From Lachnospiraceae bacterium (GTDB lineage Bacteria; Bacillota; Clostridia; Lachnospirales; Lachnospiraceae), in NCBI GenBank assembly GCA_022794265.1, contig JAAWEK010000008.1, positions 178,248 through 242,247 on the forward strand: DNA of 64,000 bases, given 5' to 3'. The position numbers and the translations under genes are program-made. Every line of letters begins with the position of its first letter. The stretch's first letter is position 1. The notes below the pieces were generated by a model. The model saw only the letters and a list, made by a program, of their open reading frames with translations. It had not been told where the DNA came from and searched no databases. Of this stretch, positions 17,722 through 26,351 are shown piece after piece.

Positions 17722-17982
17722 TTGATAAGTGAAAAAGTAACGGTGCTCACGGAGTCCGGATTGCATTTTCGTCCTGCCAGCCGTCTGAGTGAAGAAGCGT
17801 TAAAATATGATTGCGCCGTCCGTTTTAAATTTGGTGATTCTGTGGGCAGTCTGAAAAGTTTTTTAGGAATTCTGGCAGCGGGAATTAAACAAAATACAGA
17901 AATTGAAATAATCTGTGAGGGTGTGGATGAGGAAATTGCATTACATAATATAGTGAATCTGATTAAAGATGGTCTGAAATAA
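17722..17982 (+). CDS. HPr-family phosphocarrier protein
   Basis: The 86-residue protein keeps both regulatory sites of HPr: His15 in GLHFRPAS, phosphorylated by enzyme I, and Ser46 in LKSFLGI, the target of HPr kinase. It starts with TTG at 17722, after AAGGTG. Its place between cdaR and glmM is notable, because HPr is usually encoded with enzyme I or alone. It could be the main PTS carrier or a Crh-like regulator; the intact His15 argues against a pure Crh role. The 12-base gap to cdaR indicates one transcript. Confidence 0.88.
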   Translation: MISEKVTVLTESGLHFRPASRLSEEALKYDCAVRFKFGDSVGSLKSFLGILAAGIKQNTEIEIICEGVDEEIALHNIVNLIKDGLK

Positions 17983-18040
17983 TCAGACTGCCGGTTAACC
18001 GGAGATGGAATATAGTGAGAAAGTTTGAAAGGAATTGAAT

Positions 18041-19375
18041 ATGGGAAAATATTTTGGAACCGATGGATTTCGGGGAGAGGCGAATGTGACTCTTACGGTG
18101 GAGCATGCATTTAAAGTAGGAAGATATCTGGGATGGTATTATTCAAAAGAACATAAAGCAAAAGTGGTTATTGGAAAAGATACCAGAAGAAGCAGTTATA
18201 TGTTTGAATATGCTTTGGTTGCGGGACTGACTGCCTCTGGTGCGGATGTTTATCTACTCCATGTTACCACAACTCCAAGTGTATCTTATGTGGTCAGAAC
18301 CGAAGAATTTGACCTGGGAATCATGATATCGGCCAGCCATAATCCTTTTTATGACAATGGAATTAAAGTCATTAATTCACGGGGACAAAAACTGGAAGCC
18401 TCAGTGGAAGAGCTGATTGAACAGTATATAGACGGGGAGATTGGAGAAATTCCTTTTGCGTTAAAAGAAAATATCGGAAGGACCATTGACTATGCGGTGG
18501 GCAGAAACCGGTATATTGGATATCTTATATCTATAGCTACACGTTCCTTTAAGGATAAACGGGTGGCATTGGACTGCTCCAATGGAAGCGCTTCATCCAT
18601 TGCGAAAAATGTGTTCGATGCCCTTGGTGCAAAAACTTATGTAATAAACAATGAGCCGGACGGAACCAATATTAATAATAATTGTGGTTCTACCCATATA
18701 GAAATATTACAGAATTATGTAAAAGAGAATCAGCTGGATGTGGGATTTGCTTATGACGGAGATGCAGATCGTTGTATTGCAGTTGATGAAAACGGAGCAG
18801 TTGTCGACGGAGATGCGATTATGTATATATCCGGTGTTTATATGAAAGAACACGGTCAGTTGGAAAATGACACGGTGGTAACCACCATTATGTCAAACAT
18901 CGGGCTTTATATGGCGTTGGACGAAAAAGGAATCCGATATGAAAAAACCGCAGTGGGCGATAAATATGTTTGCGAAAATATGATGGCAAACGGCTACTGT
19001 CTGGGTGGCGAACAGTCGGGACATATTATATTTAGCAAACATGCAACTACCGGCGACGGAATACTGACATCTTTAAAACTGATGGAAGCAATGCTGGAGA
19101 ATAAGTCAACACTTGGTACACTGAGAAGGGATTTGAAAATTTATCCTCAGCTTCTTGTAAATGTTCAGGTTCCGGATAAAGACAGGATTATGGAAAATGA
19201 AGAAATTATACGTGTTTCCAGACAGGTGGAGGAAGAACTTGGCAGAAAAGGCAGACTGCTGCTGAGGCCCAGCGGTACGGAAAGTCTGATTCGTGTAATG
19301 GTTGAGGCGGAAACGGACGAAATTTGTAAAAAATATGTTGATTTAGTGGTTGAAAAAATCAAAAGAATTGTATAG
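18041..19375 (+). CDS. glmM: Phosphoglucosamine mutase GlmM
   Basis: GlmM converts glucosamine-6-phosphate to glucosamine-1-phosphate for UDP-GlcNAc, the precursor of peptidoglycan and surface glycans. Features seen: N-terminal KYFGTDGFRGEAN, the phosphoserine loop ISASHNPFYDNG (Ser99), the metal-binding loop YDGDADRC, and the C-terminal phosphate-binding RPSGTESLIRV. At 445 residues it has the usual length. I use the ATG at 18041 with AAAGGA seven bases upstream; a TTG two codons earlier is less likely. It closes the cdaA-cdaR-HPr-glmM group. Confidence 0.96.
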   Translation: MGKYFGTDGFRGEANVTLTVEHAFKVGRYLGWYYSKEHKAKVVIGKDTRRSSYMFEYALVAGLTASGADVYLLHVTTTPSVSYVVRTEEFDLGIMISASHNPFYDNGIKVINSRGQKLEASVEELIEQYIDGEIGEIPFALKENIGRTIDYAVGRNRYIGYLISIATRSFKDKRVALDCSNGSASSIAKNVFDALGAKTYVINNEPDGTNINNNCGSTHIEILQNYVKENQLDVGFAYDGDADRCIAVDENGAVVDGDAIMYISGVYMKEHGQLENDTVVTTIMSNIGLYMALDEKGIRYEKTAVGDKYVCENMMANGYCLGGEQSGHIIFSKHATTGDGILTSLKLMEAMLENKSTLGTLRRDLKIYPQLLVNVQVPDKDRIMENEEIIRVSRQVEEELGRKGRLLLRPSGTESLIRVMVEAETDEICKKYVDLVVEKIKRIV

Positions 19376-19408
19376 AATAGCCTATAAGTTGTTTATACTT
19401 GGTATAGA

Positions 19409-20365
19409 ATGGAAGATTATATGCAGGATAACAGATATATTGTGGATGTTATAATCCCGACATATAAGCCTGATGAAAGAATTTGGAAGCTGTTGGAACG
19501 GCTGGAAAAGCAGACTTATGTGATAAATAAGATAATTATAATAAATACGGATGAGTCATGTATTGATACTGCCAGAATTGCAGAAATGGAAAAAGTAGAG
19601 ATTCATCATATTCGTCTGGATGAGTTTGATCATGGGACCTCCAGAAATTACGGCATTACATTTTCAAATGCGGATATCGTTGTATTTATGACTCAGGATG
19701 CAGTTCCTGAGAATAAATACATGATAGAAGAATTAATACGTCCATTTGGAGATGAAGAAGTTTATGTGACTTATGGCAGGCAGATTCCAATGCAGCGTTG
19801 CGCATATATAGAAGCATATACCAGACAATTTAATTATCCTGATACAGATATAGTTAAAACAAAAGAAAATATAAAGAGTATGGGGATTAAAACTTATTTC
19901 AGTTCAGATGTCTGTGCCGCATACCGGCGGGAGCGACAGATAGAGCTGGGAGGATTTCCAAGAACCATATTTAATGAAGATTCTATTTTTGCGGCAAAAG
20001 TAATTCAGGCAGGCAAGAAAGTATATTATACTTCAAAAGCCTGCGTGATACATTCCCATAATTATACTTATATTCAGCAGTTTAGCCGAAACTTTGATAT
20101 CGGAGTATCCCATAAGGATTTTGAAGAGGTATTTGGAACCGTAAAATCCGAAGATGAGGGTATTAAACTTGTTAAACAGACTGCAAAATACCTGATTGGT
20201 ATGGGCAAGTGGTATTTAATACCGGATATGCTCATACGGAGCGGCTTTAAATTTATAGGTTATGTCATGGGAAAACAATACAGACATCTTCCGAAAAAAA
20301 TGGTTTTACGATGTACTTCTACAAAACAATACTGGGCAAAGAATTCATGGAAGGAGACGCGGTAG
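19409..20365 (+). CDS. Family 2 glycosyltransferase, rhamnosyltransferase-like
   Basis: The 318-residue protein has a GT-A fold: N-terminal VDVIIPTYKPDERI, a nucleotide-sugar motif region LDEFDHGTSRNYGI, VVFMTQDAVP in place of the usual DxD strand, and the acceptor segment FNEDSIFAAKVIQAG. FDHGTSRN and MTQDA are typical of the RfbF-type rhamnosyltransferase branch. It has no transmembrane segment, so it probably acts at the inner face of the membrane. It lies 33 bases after glmM and 16 before galE. An in-frame ATG at 19421 with GGAAG upstream is a possible alternative start. Sugar specificity is inferred. Confidence 0.8.
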   Translation: MEDYMQDNRYIVDVIIPTYKPDERIWKLLERLEKQTYVINKIIIINTDESCIDTARIAEMEKVEIHHIRLDEFDHGTSRNYGITFSNADIVVFMTQDAVPENKYMIEELIRPFGDEEVYVTYGRQIPMQRCAYIEAYTRQFNYPDTDIVKTKENIKSMGIKTYFSSDVCAAYRRERQIELGGFPRTIFNEDSIFAAKVIQAGKKVYYTSKACVIHSHNYTYIQQFSRNFDIGVSHKDFEEVFGTVKSEDEGIKLVKQTAKYLIGMGKWYLIPDMLIRSGFKFIGYVMGKQYRHLPKKMVLRCTSTKQYWAKNSWKETR

Positions 20366-20381
20366 ATGCCGCAAAAGTAAA

Positions 20382-21398
20382 ATGAAAATTTTAGTGACCG
20401 GAGGAGCCGGATATATTGGTTCCCATACTTGTGTGGAACTTTTGAATCACGATTATGAAGTAGTAGTTTTGGATAATTTCTGTAATTCTTCCATGGAATC
20501 CATTCGGAGGGTTGAGAAAATTACCGGTAAGAATATCATATTTTATGAAGCGGATATGGCTGACCGCAGCAAACTCAATGAAATCTTTGAAAAGGAAACC
20601 ATAGATGCGGTGATTCATTTTGCGGGACTGAAAGCCGTGGGCGAATCCGTGTCCATGCCTTTGGAATATTTTATAAACAATATATCCGGAACCCTGACAA
20701 TGTTAGATGTCATGCGGAAACATAATGTGAAAAATATAGTATTTAGTTCATCCGCAACGGTTTATGGCACACCGAAAACGGTTCCGATCCGGGAGGATTT
20801 TCCGCTGTCTGTTACGAATCCCTATGGAAGAACCAAGCTTATGCTGGAGGAGATTTTCCGGGATTTATATGTATCGGATAACAGTTGGAATATTATTTTG
20901 CTAAGGTATTTTAATCCTATCGGCGCCCATGCAAGCGGACTGATTGGAGAGGATCCTAATGGAATCCCAAACAATCTTCTGCCGTATATTACAAAGGTTT
21001 CTATAGGAGAGCTTCCGGTACTTCATGTATTCGGTGATGATTATGATACACCGGACGGTACCTGTATTCGGGATTATATTCATGTAGTGGATCTTGCAAG
21101 AGGTCATGTGAAAGCTATTGAAAAGCTGGCTGACCAGGTGGGTGTCCGGGAATATAATCTGGGTACCGGAAACGGATACAGTGTATTGGAAGTGATTCGG
21201 AATTTTGAAGCGGCTTCCGGCGCCAGAGTACCATATGAAATTGCACCGAGAAGACAGGGAGACGTGGCGGTATGCTATGCCGATGCGGGGAGAGCAAAGG
21301 AAGAACTGGGCTTTACTGCAGAATATGATATCAGAAGGATGTGTGAGGATTCCTACCGTTGGCAGAAACAGAATCCGAAAGGATACAGGGACTTGTAA
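20382..21398 (+). CDS. galE: UDP-glucose 4-epimerase GalE
   Basis: GalE interconverts UDP-glucose and UDP-galactose with bound NAD. The 338-residue extended SDR protein has the NAD motif GGAGYIGSHTC, the catalytic FSSSATVYG with NPYGRTK (the YxxxK pair), and the UDP-sugar segment LRYFNPIGAHASGLIGEDP, which marks GalE rather than a dehydratase. I chose the ATG at 20382 because the family begins directly with MKILVTGGAGYIG; the frame extends upstream into the glycosyltransferase gene without cause. It probably supplies UDP-galactose for the surface glycans. Confidence 0.95.
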   Translation: MKILVTGGAGYIGSHTCVELLNHDYEVVVLDNFCNSSMESIRRVEKITGKNIIFYEADMADRSKLNEIFEKETIDAVIHFAGLKAVGESVSMPLEYFINNISGTLTMLDVMRKHNVKNIVFSSSATVYGTPKTVPIREDFPLSVTNPYGRTKLMLEEIFRDLYVSDNSWNIILLRYFNPIGAHASGLIGEDPNGIPNNLLPYITKVSIGELPVLHVFGDDYDTPDGTCIRDYIHVVDLARGHVKAIEKLADQVGVREYNLGTGNGYSVLEVIRNFEAASGARVPYEIAPRRQGDVAVCYADAGRAKEELGFTAEYDIRRMCEDSYRWQKQNPKGYRDL

Positions 21399-21421
21399 AA
21401 ATAGATTTTCGGTGTTATAAT
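21393..21421 (+). promoter_or_regulatory. Promoter for leuA
   Basis: TTGTAA (21393-21398) and TATAAT (21416-21421) are spaced by 17 bases, with TG at 21413-21414 making an extended -10. The -35 box overlaps the galE stop codon. The roughly 160-base leader shows no T-box consensus. Confidence 0.65.
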
Positions 21422-21591
21422 CTTACGATAAATAAAAAGAAAAGGACTGATTTGGATGGGACTAACAGAAGTCTGAAAGTAAAGATTAAGATTTTAAAAA
21501 AGTATAGTGTGATTTATCGACTCCGTTGCTTTAATGATAGGAAATAAATGAGTTGAACGGATATCAGAACGGAGAAGAAAGGAAGCTAAAA

Positions 21592-23265
21592 ATGTTAAAT
21601 TATAAAAAATATAAAAGAGTTCCAGTGGTCAATCTGCCGGAACGGGAGTGGCCGAACAGGGAGATTATGAAAGCACCTGCATGGTGTAGCGTTGACTTAA
21701 GAGATGGAAATCAGGCCCTGATTGAGCCCATGGTGGTGGAAGAAAAAATTGAGTTCTTTAATATGCTGGTAAAACTTGGGTTTAAGGAAATAGAAATCGG
21801 ATTTCCTTCAGCCTCCCAGATTGAATATGATTTCTTAAGACAGCTGGTTGACCGGAAACTGATTCCGGATGATGTGACAGTACAGGTATTAGTACAGTGC
21901 CGGGAACATTTGATTGAGAAAACTTTTGAGTCTTTACAGGGAATTAAACAGGCGATTGTACATATCTATAATTCTACGTCCACGCTTCAGAGAGAAGTGG
22001 TATTTGGTAAAGAACGGGAAGAAATCAAGCAGATTGCCATTGAAGGAACCAGACTGGTTAAACAGTATGCCAAAGATTTCCCGGGAAAAATTATACTGGA
22101 ATACTCGCCGGAGAGCTTTACAGGTACAGAGCTGGATTTTGCATTAGATATTTGTACGGCTGTTCAGGAAGAATGGCAGCCGACCCCGGAGAATAAGCTT
22201 ATTATTAATCTGCCGGCAACTGTGGAAATGACAACTCCGAATGTTTATGCCGACCGGATTGAATGGATGAATAAACATTTTAAAGACAGAGACAGTATCA
22301 TTTTAAGCATACATCCCCACAATGACAGAGGAACCGGTATTGCAGCAACAGAGCTGGCGTTGCTGGCCGGAGCTGACCGGGTAGAGGGTACGTTGTTTGG
22401 AAATGGTGAGAGAACCGGTAATGTGGATATACTTACACTGGCATATAATATGTTTTCACAGGGAATCAATCCGGAACTGGAACTGGAGCATATCAACAGT
22501 ATTATTGAAGTCTATGAGAGATGTTGTAAGATGCCTGTGGATATGAGACATCCGTATGCCGGAAAATTAGTGTTTACCGCATTTTCAGGTTCCCATCAGG
22601 ATGCCATAAACAAAGGTATGAAAGCTCTGGCGAAAAGAAACGACGGCATTTGGGAAGTGCCGTATCTGCCAATCGATCCTTCGGATGTTGGCAGGGAATA
22701 TGAACCAATCGTAAGAATCAACAGTCAGTCCGGCAAGGGCGGAGTTGCGTTTGTTATGGACACTTGTTTTGGCTATAAACTTCCGAAAGGTATGCATAAG
22801 GAATTTGCCGACGTGATTCAAAAGATTGCGGAAGCCCAGGGTGAGGTGGCACCGGATACCATCATGGAGAAGTTCAGTGAAGAATATCTGGTAGCTAAGA
22901 CTTCGAGGGAGTATCCGTTTGAATTTGAAAGCTGCCAGGTAGTAGACAGCGGAGAAACGGATTCTGTTGCCAAATTAACTTTTAAATATAAAGGCGAAAA
23001 GAAATATGTGGAATCGGTAGGAAACGGTCCCATTGATGCAGTACATCGGGCAATCAAACAGGAAACAGGCATTGATGTGAAAATACTGGATTATACCGAA
23101 CATACTTTGGGAGAAGGTTCCCATGCCAGAGCGGCAGCATATATTCAGATGCTGGATAAAAAAACGGGAAAGACGACGTTTGGCGTCGGAGTAAGTTCCA
23201 ATATTACAAGGGCATCTATCCGGGCCATCTTCAGTGCGCTGGATAGGTTGGATAAAATGAATTAA
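21592..23265 (+). CDS. leuA: 2-isopropylmalate synthase LeuA
   Basis: LeuA condenses acetyl-CoA with 2-oxoisovalerate, the first step of leucine synthesis. The 557-residue protein is the longer LeuA form (N-terminal YKRVPVVNLPEREWPNRE). It has the substrate loop CSVDLRDGNQAL, metal ligands in LSIHPHNDRGTG, and a C-terminal regulatory LeuA dimer domain ending in ITRASIRAIFSALDRL. I chose the ATG at 21592, preceded by AGAAAGGAAG; a longer reading from 21553 has no ribosome binding site. It is transcribed alone, between its own promoter and a strong terminator, and is unrelated to its glycan neighbours. Confidence 0.95.
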   Translation: MLNYKKYKRVPVVNLPEREWPNREIMKAPAWCSVDLRDGNQALIEPMVVEEKIEFFNMLVKLGFKEIEIGFPSASQIEYDFLRQLVDRKLIPDDVTVQVLVQCREHLIEKTFESLQGIKQAIVHIYNSTSTLQREVVFGKEREEIKQIAIEGTRLVKQYAKDFPGKIILEYSPESFTGTELDFALDICTAVQEEWQPTPENKLIINLPATVEMTTPNVYADRIEWMNKHFKDRDSIILSIHPHNDRGTGIAATELALLAGADRVEGTLFGNGERTGNVDILTLAYNMFSQGINPELELEHINSIIEVYERCCKMPVDMRHPYAGKLVFTAFSGSHQDAINKGMKALAKRNDGIWEVPYLPIDPSDVGREYEPIVRINSQSGKGGVAFVMDTCFGYKLPKGMHKEFADVIQKIAEAQGEVAPDTIMEKFSEEYLVAKTSREYPFEFESCQVVDSGETDSVAKLTFKYKGEKKYVESVGNGPIDAVHRAIKQETGIDVKILDYTEHTLGEGSHARAAAYIQMLDKKTGKTTFGVGVSSNITRASIRAIFSALDRLDKMN

Positions 23266-23276
23266 TGTTAAAATAT

Positions 23277-23319
23277 CCGGCTTATACATTAGATTTATTG
23301 GTGTGTGAGTCGGTTTTTT
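23277..23319 (+). terminator. Rho-independent terminator of leuA
   Basis: CCGGCTTATACA (23277-23288) pairs along all 12 positions, three of them G-U, with TGTGTGAGTCGG (23302-23313). T6 follows at 23314-23319. It lies 11 bases after the leuA stop. Confidence 0.8.
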
Positions 23320-23337
23320 GCGGCAAGAATTTAGATA

Positions 23338-23366
23338 TTGACTATATTAAAATATTTTGTTATAAT
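23338..23366 (+). promoter_or_regulatory. Strong promoter of the AT-rich biosynthetic cluster
   Basis: TTGACT (23338-23343) and TATAAT (23361-23366) are spaced by exactly 17 bases, with TG at 23358-23359 giving an extended -10. This is the best promoter in the window and the only good one seen before the 16-kb gene run. Confidence 0.75.
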
Positions 23367-23399
23367 TCGTTTATAGTATACGAGATTAGAATAAAAGGA

Positions 23400-23459
23400 A
23401 ACACTTAATTTACAGAAGATATTTCCATTGGTTATATTTTGTAAATTGGGTGTTTTTTT
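23400..23459 (+). terminator. Leader terminator / attenuator before the biosynthetic cluster
   Basis: AACACTTAATTTACA (23400-23414) pairs over all 15 positions, two of them G-U, with TGTAAATTGGGTGTT (23440-23454), followed by more T to 23459. It begins about 27 bases after the expected transcription start and lies 50 bases before the first cluster gene. RNA polymerase must therefore read through it to express the operon, which suggests attenuation or processive antitermination. Confidence 0.75.
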
Positions 23460-23508
23460 GTTGTTAAAAAATTAACTGATTAGGCAGAAGGTTTAAGAAA
23501 GGTATTGT

Positions 23509-24591
23509 ATGAGAAAAGAAATTGAATTAATTTTAATTGGATCGATTTCAAACAGAACGGAAGAAGAAGAGGCGCTGTTTGAAAAATTATTAAAACAGAA
23601 ACTTGATTGGGCCTGGATAACAGGACAGTTAATTCGTCATAGGCTGAATGGTAATTTTTATTCAGGCATGACAAAAAAACAAAGAGGATACATAGTTGAT
23701 AAGGTCAGACAAACATTTGATATGTTATCATGCTGTTATGAAGCATGTAACAGGGTAAACCTGGATTTTGTACAGCAGTTATTTGAAAAGTGTAATGAAG
23801 AGGATATTCCGGTTGCGGGACTGAAGGGTGTGATTTTTAACACAACGATATATCCTTTATCGTCTAGAAAGTCTAACGACATAGATGTTTTGGTCAGAGA
23901 AAAGGATTTGGGAGTATTTGATCAAATTATGTGTAAAATGGGATTTATCCAAAGTCTGGATGGCGGACGGAGTGAGGCATCAAAAAAGGACAAAATAATT
24001 CAAAGAATGCACCATCATGATTTGGTTCCATACTTTAAAAGAATTGAATTGCCTTATATGGATTGTATAAAGGTGGATGTGAATTTTCAATTTGATACAA
24101 ATGAAAATGAAATAACAGATCAGATATTAGCAGATGGTATTCAGATAAATAAAGGGAATGGATATAATGTTCAGGGACTGGTTTGGCAAAATCATCTTTT
24201 ACATTTATGTGTTCATTTTTATAGAGAGGCATCCAATTCATTATGGACAAGCACTGCCAGAGATGTGGATTTATATAAATTGGTAGATATTCAAAACACT
24301 TTTCGAACTTATTCTGAAGAGCAATTAATTGCCTGGGCTGATAGTGTTCAGAAATATTGTTTAAACAAGCAATGCTATTTTACTTTATATTATTTAAATC
24401 AATTTTATCCATGTAAAACATATTCAGAAGTTATGAATTTAATAGAGCCAGCAGATTTAAGTTTTATTTCGGAAGTCCGGATAATCGGTGAAAACAGGGT
24501 AGAAGAGAGAAAGACAAATTTTTTTGATCAGACATTTAATATGAATTATGGAACAGACTTCTTGGATTTTGATTTATCACGGGTATTTTAA
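23509..24591 (+). CDS. Nucleotidyltransferase-family protein (NTP_transf_5)
   Basis: The 360-residue protein has the signature of the NTP_transf_5 family (PF14907): VAGLKGVIFN, then SRKSNDIDVLV (residues about 121-131), a minimal nucleotidyltransferase core with the DxD pair, and a conserved His/Asp segment further on (HLLHLCVHFYRE). Members occur in capsule, lasso-peptide and other specialised clusters; their substrate is usually unknown. It is the first gene of the AT-rich operon, 49 bases behind the leader terminator. AGAAAGGTATTG precedes the ATG. Transfer of a nucleotidyl group to a small molecule or protein is inference. Confidence 0.75.
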   Translation: MRKEIELILIGSISNRTEEEEALFEKLLKQKLDWAWITGQLIRHRLNGNFYSGMTKKQRGYIVDKVRQTFDMLSCCYEACNRVNLDFVQQLFEKCNEEDIPVAGLKGVIFNTTIYPLSSRKSNDIDVLVREKDLGVFDQIMCKMGFIQSLDGGRSEASKKDKIIQRMHHHDLVPYFKRIELPYMDCIKVDVNFQFDTNENEITDQILADGIQINKGNGYNVQGLVWQNHLLHLCVHFYREASNSLWTSTARDVDLYKLVDIQNTFRTYSEEQLIAWADSVQKYCLNKQCYFTLYYLNQFYPCKTYSEVMNLIEPADLSFISEVRIIGENRVEERKTNFFDQTFNMNYGTDFLDFDLSRVF

Positions 24592-24622
24592 AATAATTTA
24601 TGTTAACAAGAGGGGTGGACAA

Positions 24623-25576
24623 ATGTTTGATAGAAGTTATTTATACTATAATGAAGCAGTAAGTTTATTTTGTGGAGAAATATGTAATTCACCAAGAATG
24701 GCTATTATTTATCCAGTGTATGGATGTAATTTTTCATGTGATGGATGTTTATGTTCGGATTTTAACATGGAAAAGGTATACATGGATTTTGAAAAATTTA
24801 AAGAATTAACAATTCAGTTAAAAGACCAAGGTGTAAAATCTATTGAATTTTGCGGAGGCGGGGAACCGCTCTTGCATCCTTGCATTTGTGAAATGATATC
24901 CTGGATTACGAACAAACTTCATATGCATTTGGGAATAATTACGAATGGATCGTTATTAACAGAGCAACTGTCATATTATATTGTTACTCGTGCCAGTTAT
25001 ATTCGTATATCATTATATGATAATAGTTATCATAATGTTATGAAAAAAGTTGAGCGATTAATAGCTCTTAAGAAATCCGTAGATAGTGACATCGTTATTG
25101 GTACAAAATTTTTGATTAATAAACATAATGAAAATCTGGTATTAGAGCGTGTAAAGGAAGTTGCAGAAAATAAAGGAATTGGTCATGTGTCTGTAAAGGG
25201 ATTGAGAGGAAATGATAAAGTTGAAGATTATACTGGAATCGGTGTAAAAATTAATGAACTGGGTTATGAAAAAGTACATGTGAATTTGAATAAGAGTTAT
25301 CTGAGGGGGAGATGCTGGATGGCTCCGATACATACGCTTATTGATCCATTGGGAGATGTATATATTTGTTGTTATTATATGGACAGAAAGAAGGAGCATT
25401 GTATAGGTAATGTATTTGAAAAACCATTTGCTGAAATTTGGGGAAGCAGGGAACATATAAAGAAAAATAGCATTATAGATCCGAATAAATGCAATGTTTA
25501 TGATTGCAGATGGCATGAGTATAATAGGAAGATGTTTTCATTATTAAAAAACAATACCCATCATCAGTTTTGTTAA
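24623..25576 (+). CDS. Radical SAM enzyme with C-terminal SPASM-like cysteines
   Basis: The 317-residue protein binds a 4Fe-4S cluster through CxxxCxxC (Cys35, Cys39, Cys42, in GCNFSCDGC). It has the SAM-binding GGGEPLLHP motif and a TIM-barrel pattern (GIITNGSLL, IRISLYD). The C-terminal part has RCWMAPIHTLIDPLGDVYIC, then CIGNVFE, and CNVYDCRW, a SPASM-like arrangement for auxiliary clusters. Such enzymes modify peptides, sugars or nucleosides by radical chemistry. I start at 24623, after AGAGGGGTGG, not at 24548 inside the previous gene. No precursor-peptide gene is visible next to it, so a small-molecule substrate is at least as likely as a peptide. Confidence 0.85.
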   Translation: MFDRSYLYYNEAVSLFCGEICNSPRMAIIYPVYGCNFSCDGCLCSDFNMEKVYMDFEKFKELTIQLKDQGVKSIEFCGGGEPLLHPCICEMISWITNKLHMHLGIITNGSLLTEQLSYYIVTRASYIRISLYDNSYHNVMKKVERLIALKKSVDSDIVIGTKFLINKHNENLVLERVKEVAENKGIGHVSVKGLRGNDKVEDYTGIGVKINELGYEKVHVNLNKSYLRGRCWMAPIHTLIDPLGDVYICCYYMDRKKEHCIGNVFEKPFAEIWGSREHIKKNSIIDPNKCNVYDCRWHEYNRKMFSLLKNNTHHQFC

Positions 25577-25625
25577 TTTTATGTTGCTCTTCTAAAAAAA
25601 TAGAAAATACAGTAAAGGAAATGTG

Positions 25626-26351
25626 ATGAAGATAATTAATTTATTAACTCTGAATAATATTGAGATAACAAATATTGCAACAGACCCTAAGTATCGACAT
25701 TTGGTTCAGAGAAAAATAAAGCTGCTTTCACTTGCTTCAGCCATAGCAGATGCAAATATTTCGAATTACTTTATAATAGAGAATATTGATAATGATAATA
25801 ATAAAGCAGAGCAAATAAGGGATTTTGTGAAAACACTTAATCAGGGGTGGTATGAGATTAAGAGGATTAAATCAGTGACATGTGTATCGAAAGCAGGGGT
25901 TTTTAATGAAATAATGAATTTGGCTGAAGGGGAGACAATTGCAATAAGAGAGTTTTTTGAAATAAAATATTGTGGCTATGCCTGGATAACTAAGAATCAT
26001 AATACATATATTGAAGTAAGAAAAGGAGGATTTTTTGGTTTTTGGACTTCAGGAGATATTCCCACGTATTATTTGATTGGACCAGACGGCGAGGTAATGA
26101 CAGAGTATTTGTCAGATACGGATGGATACTATAGGTATGATTATGATAAAGAAAGCTGGTGCTGGAGTCAAAATGAATCGTTATCAAAGGAGATTGTCAG
26201 TCTGGATAAGAAGTATTTTTTGAAAATTAATTATATTTTAAGAAAAATCAATAATGACAGAGCCAATATGCATTTAGCCTGGATAATTTCTGGAGAAGAA
26301 TTAAAGGTATTTGATTTGTATATTCCTATAGGGGTTGGTGTAATTGAATGA
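25626..26351 (+). CDS. Unknown protein homologous to the central domain of the cluster's PEP-synthase-like enzyme
   Basis: I do not recognise this 241-residue protein as a named family. Its second half (KYCGYAWI, YIEVRKGGFFGFW, GPDGEVM, YRYDYDKESW, INNDRANMHLAWII, LKVFDLYIP) aligns motif by motif with the central part of the product of 28383-30281 (EYCGFAS, YIEAAKGGFTAFY, DSDGKKE, YFYDGKWW, NNARVEWIL, VYLFDI). The ATP-grasp and phosphohistidine parts of that protein are absent. It may be a stand-alone substrate-binding subunit. I use the ATG at 25626, seven bases after AAAGGA; a GTG at 25623 is also possible. Its stop overlaps the next start. Confidence 0.6.
   Translation: MKIINLLTLNNIEITNIATDPKYRHLVQRKIKLLSLASAIADANISNYFIIENIDNDNNKAEQIRDFVKTLNQGWYEIKRIKSVTCVSKAGVFNEIMNLAEGETIAIREFFEIKYCGYAWITKNHNTYIEVRKGGFFGFWTSGDIPTYYLIGPDGEVMTEYLSDTDGYYRYDYDKESWCWSQNESLSKEIVSLDKKYFLKINYILRKINNDRANMHLAWIISGEELKVFDLYIPIGVGVIE

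Noticed and set aside
21399-21591. T-box leader before leuA
   Set aside because: The leader is only about 160 bases and has no GGTGGNACC-type T-box sequence or antiterminator/terminator pair.
24623-25576. RiPP or lasso-peptide cluster built around the radical SAM enzyme and NTP_transf_5
   Set aside because: No precursor peptide, asparagine-synthetase-like cyclase, leader peptidase or PqqD-like recognition domain is visible. The tiny ORF at 33027 is far from the radical SAM gene and lacks a leader-core pattern.
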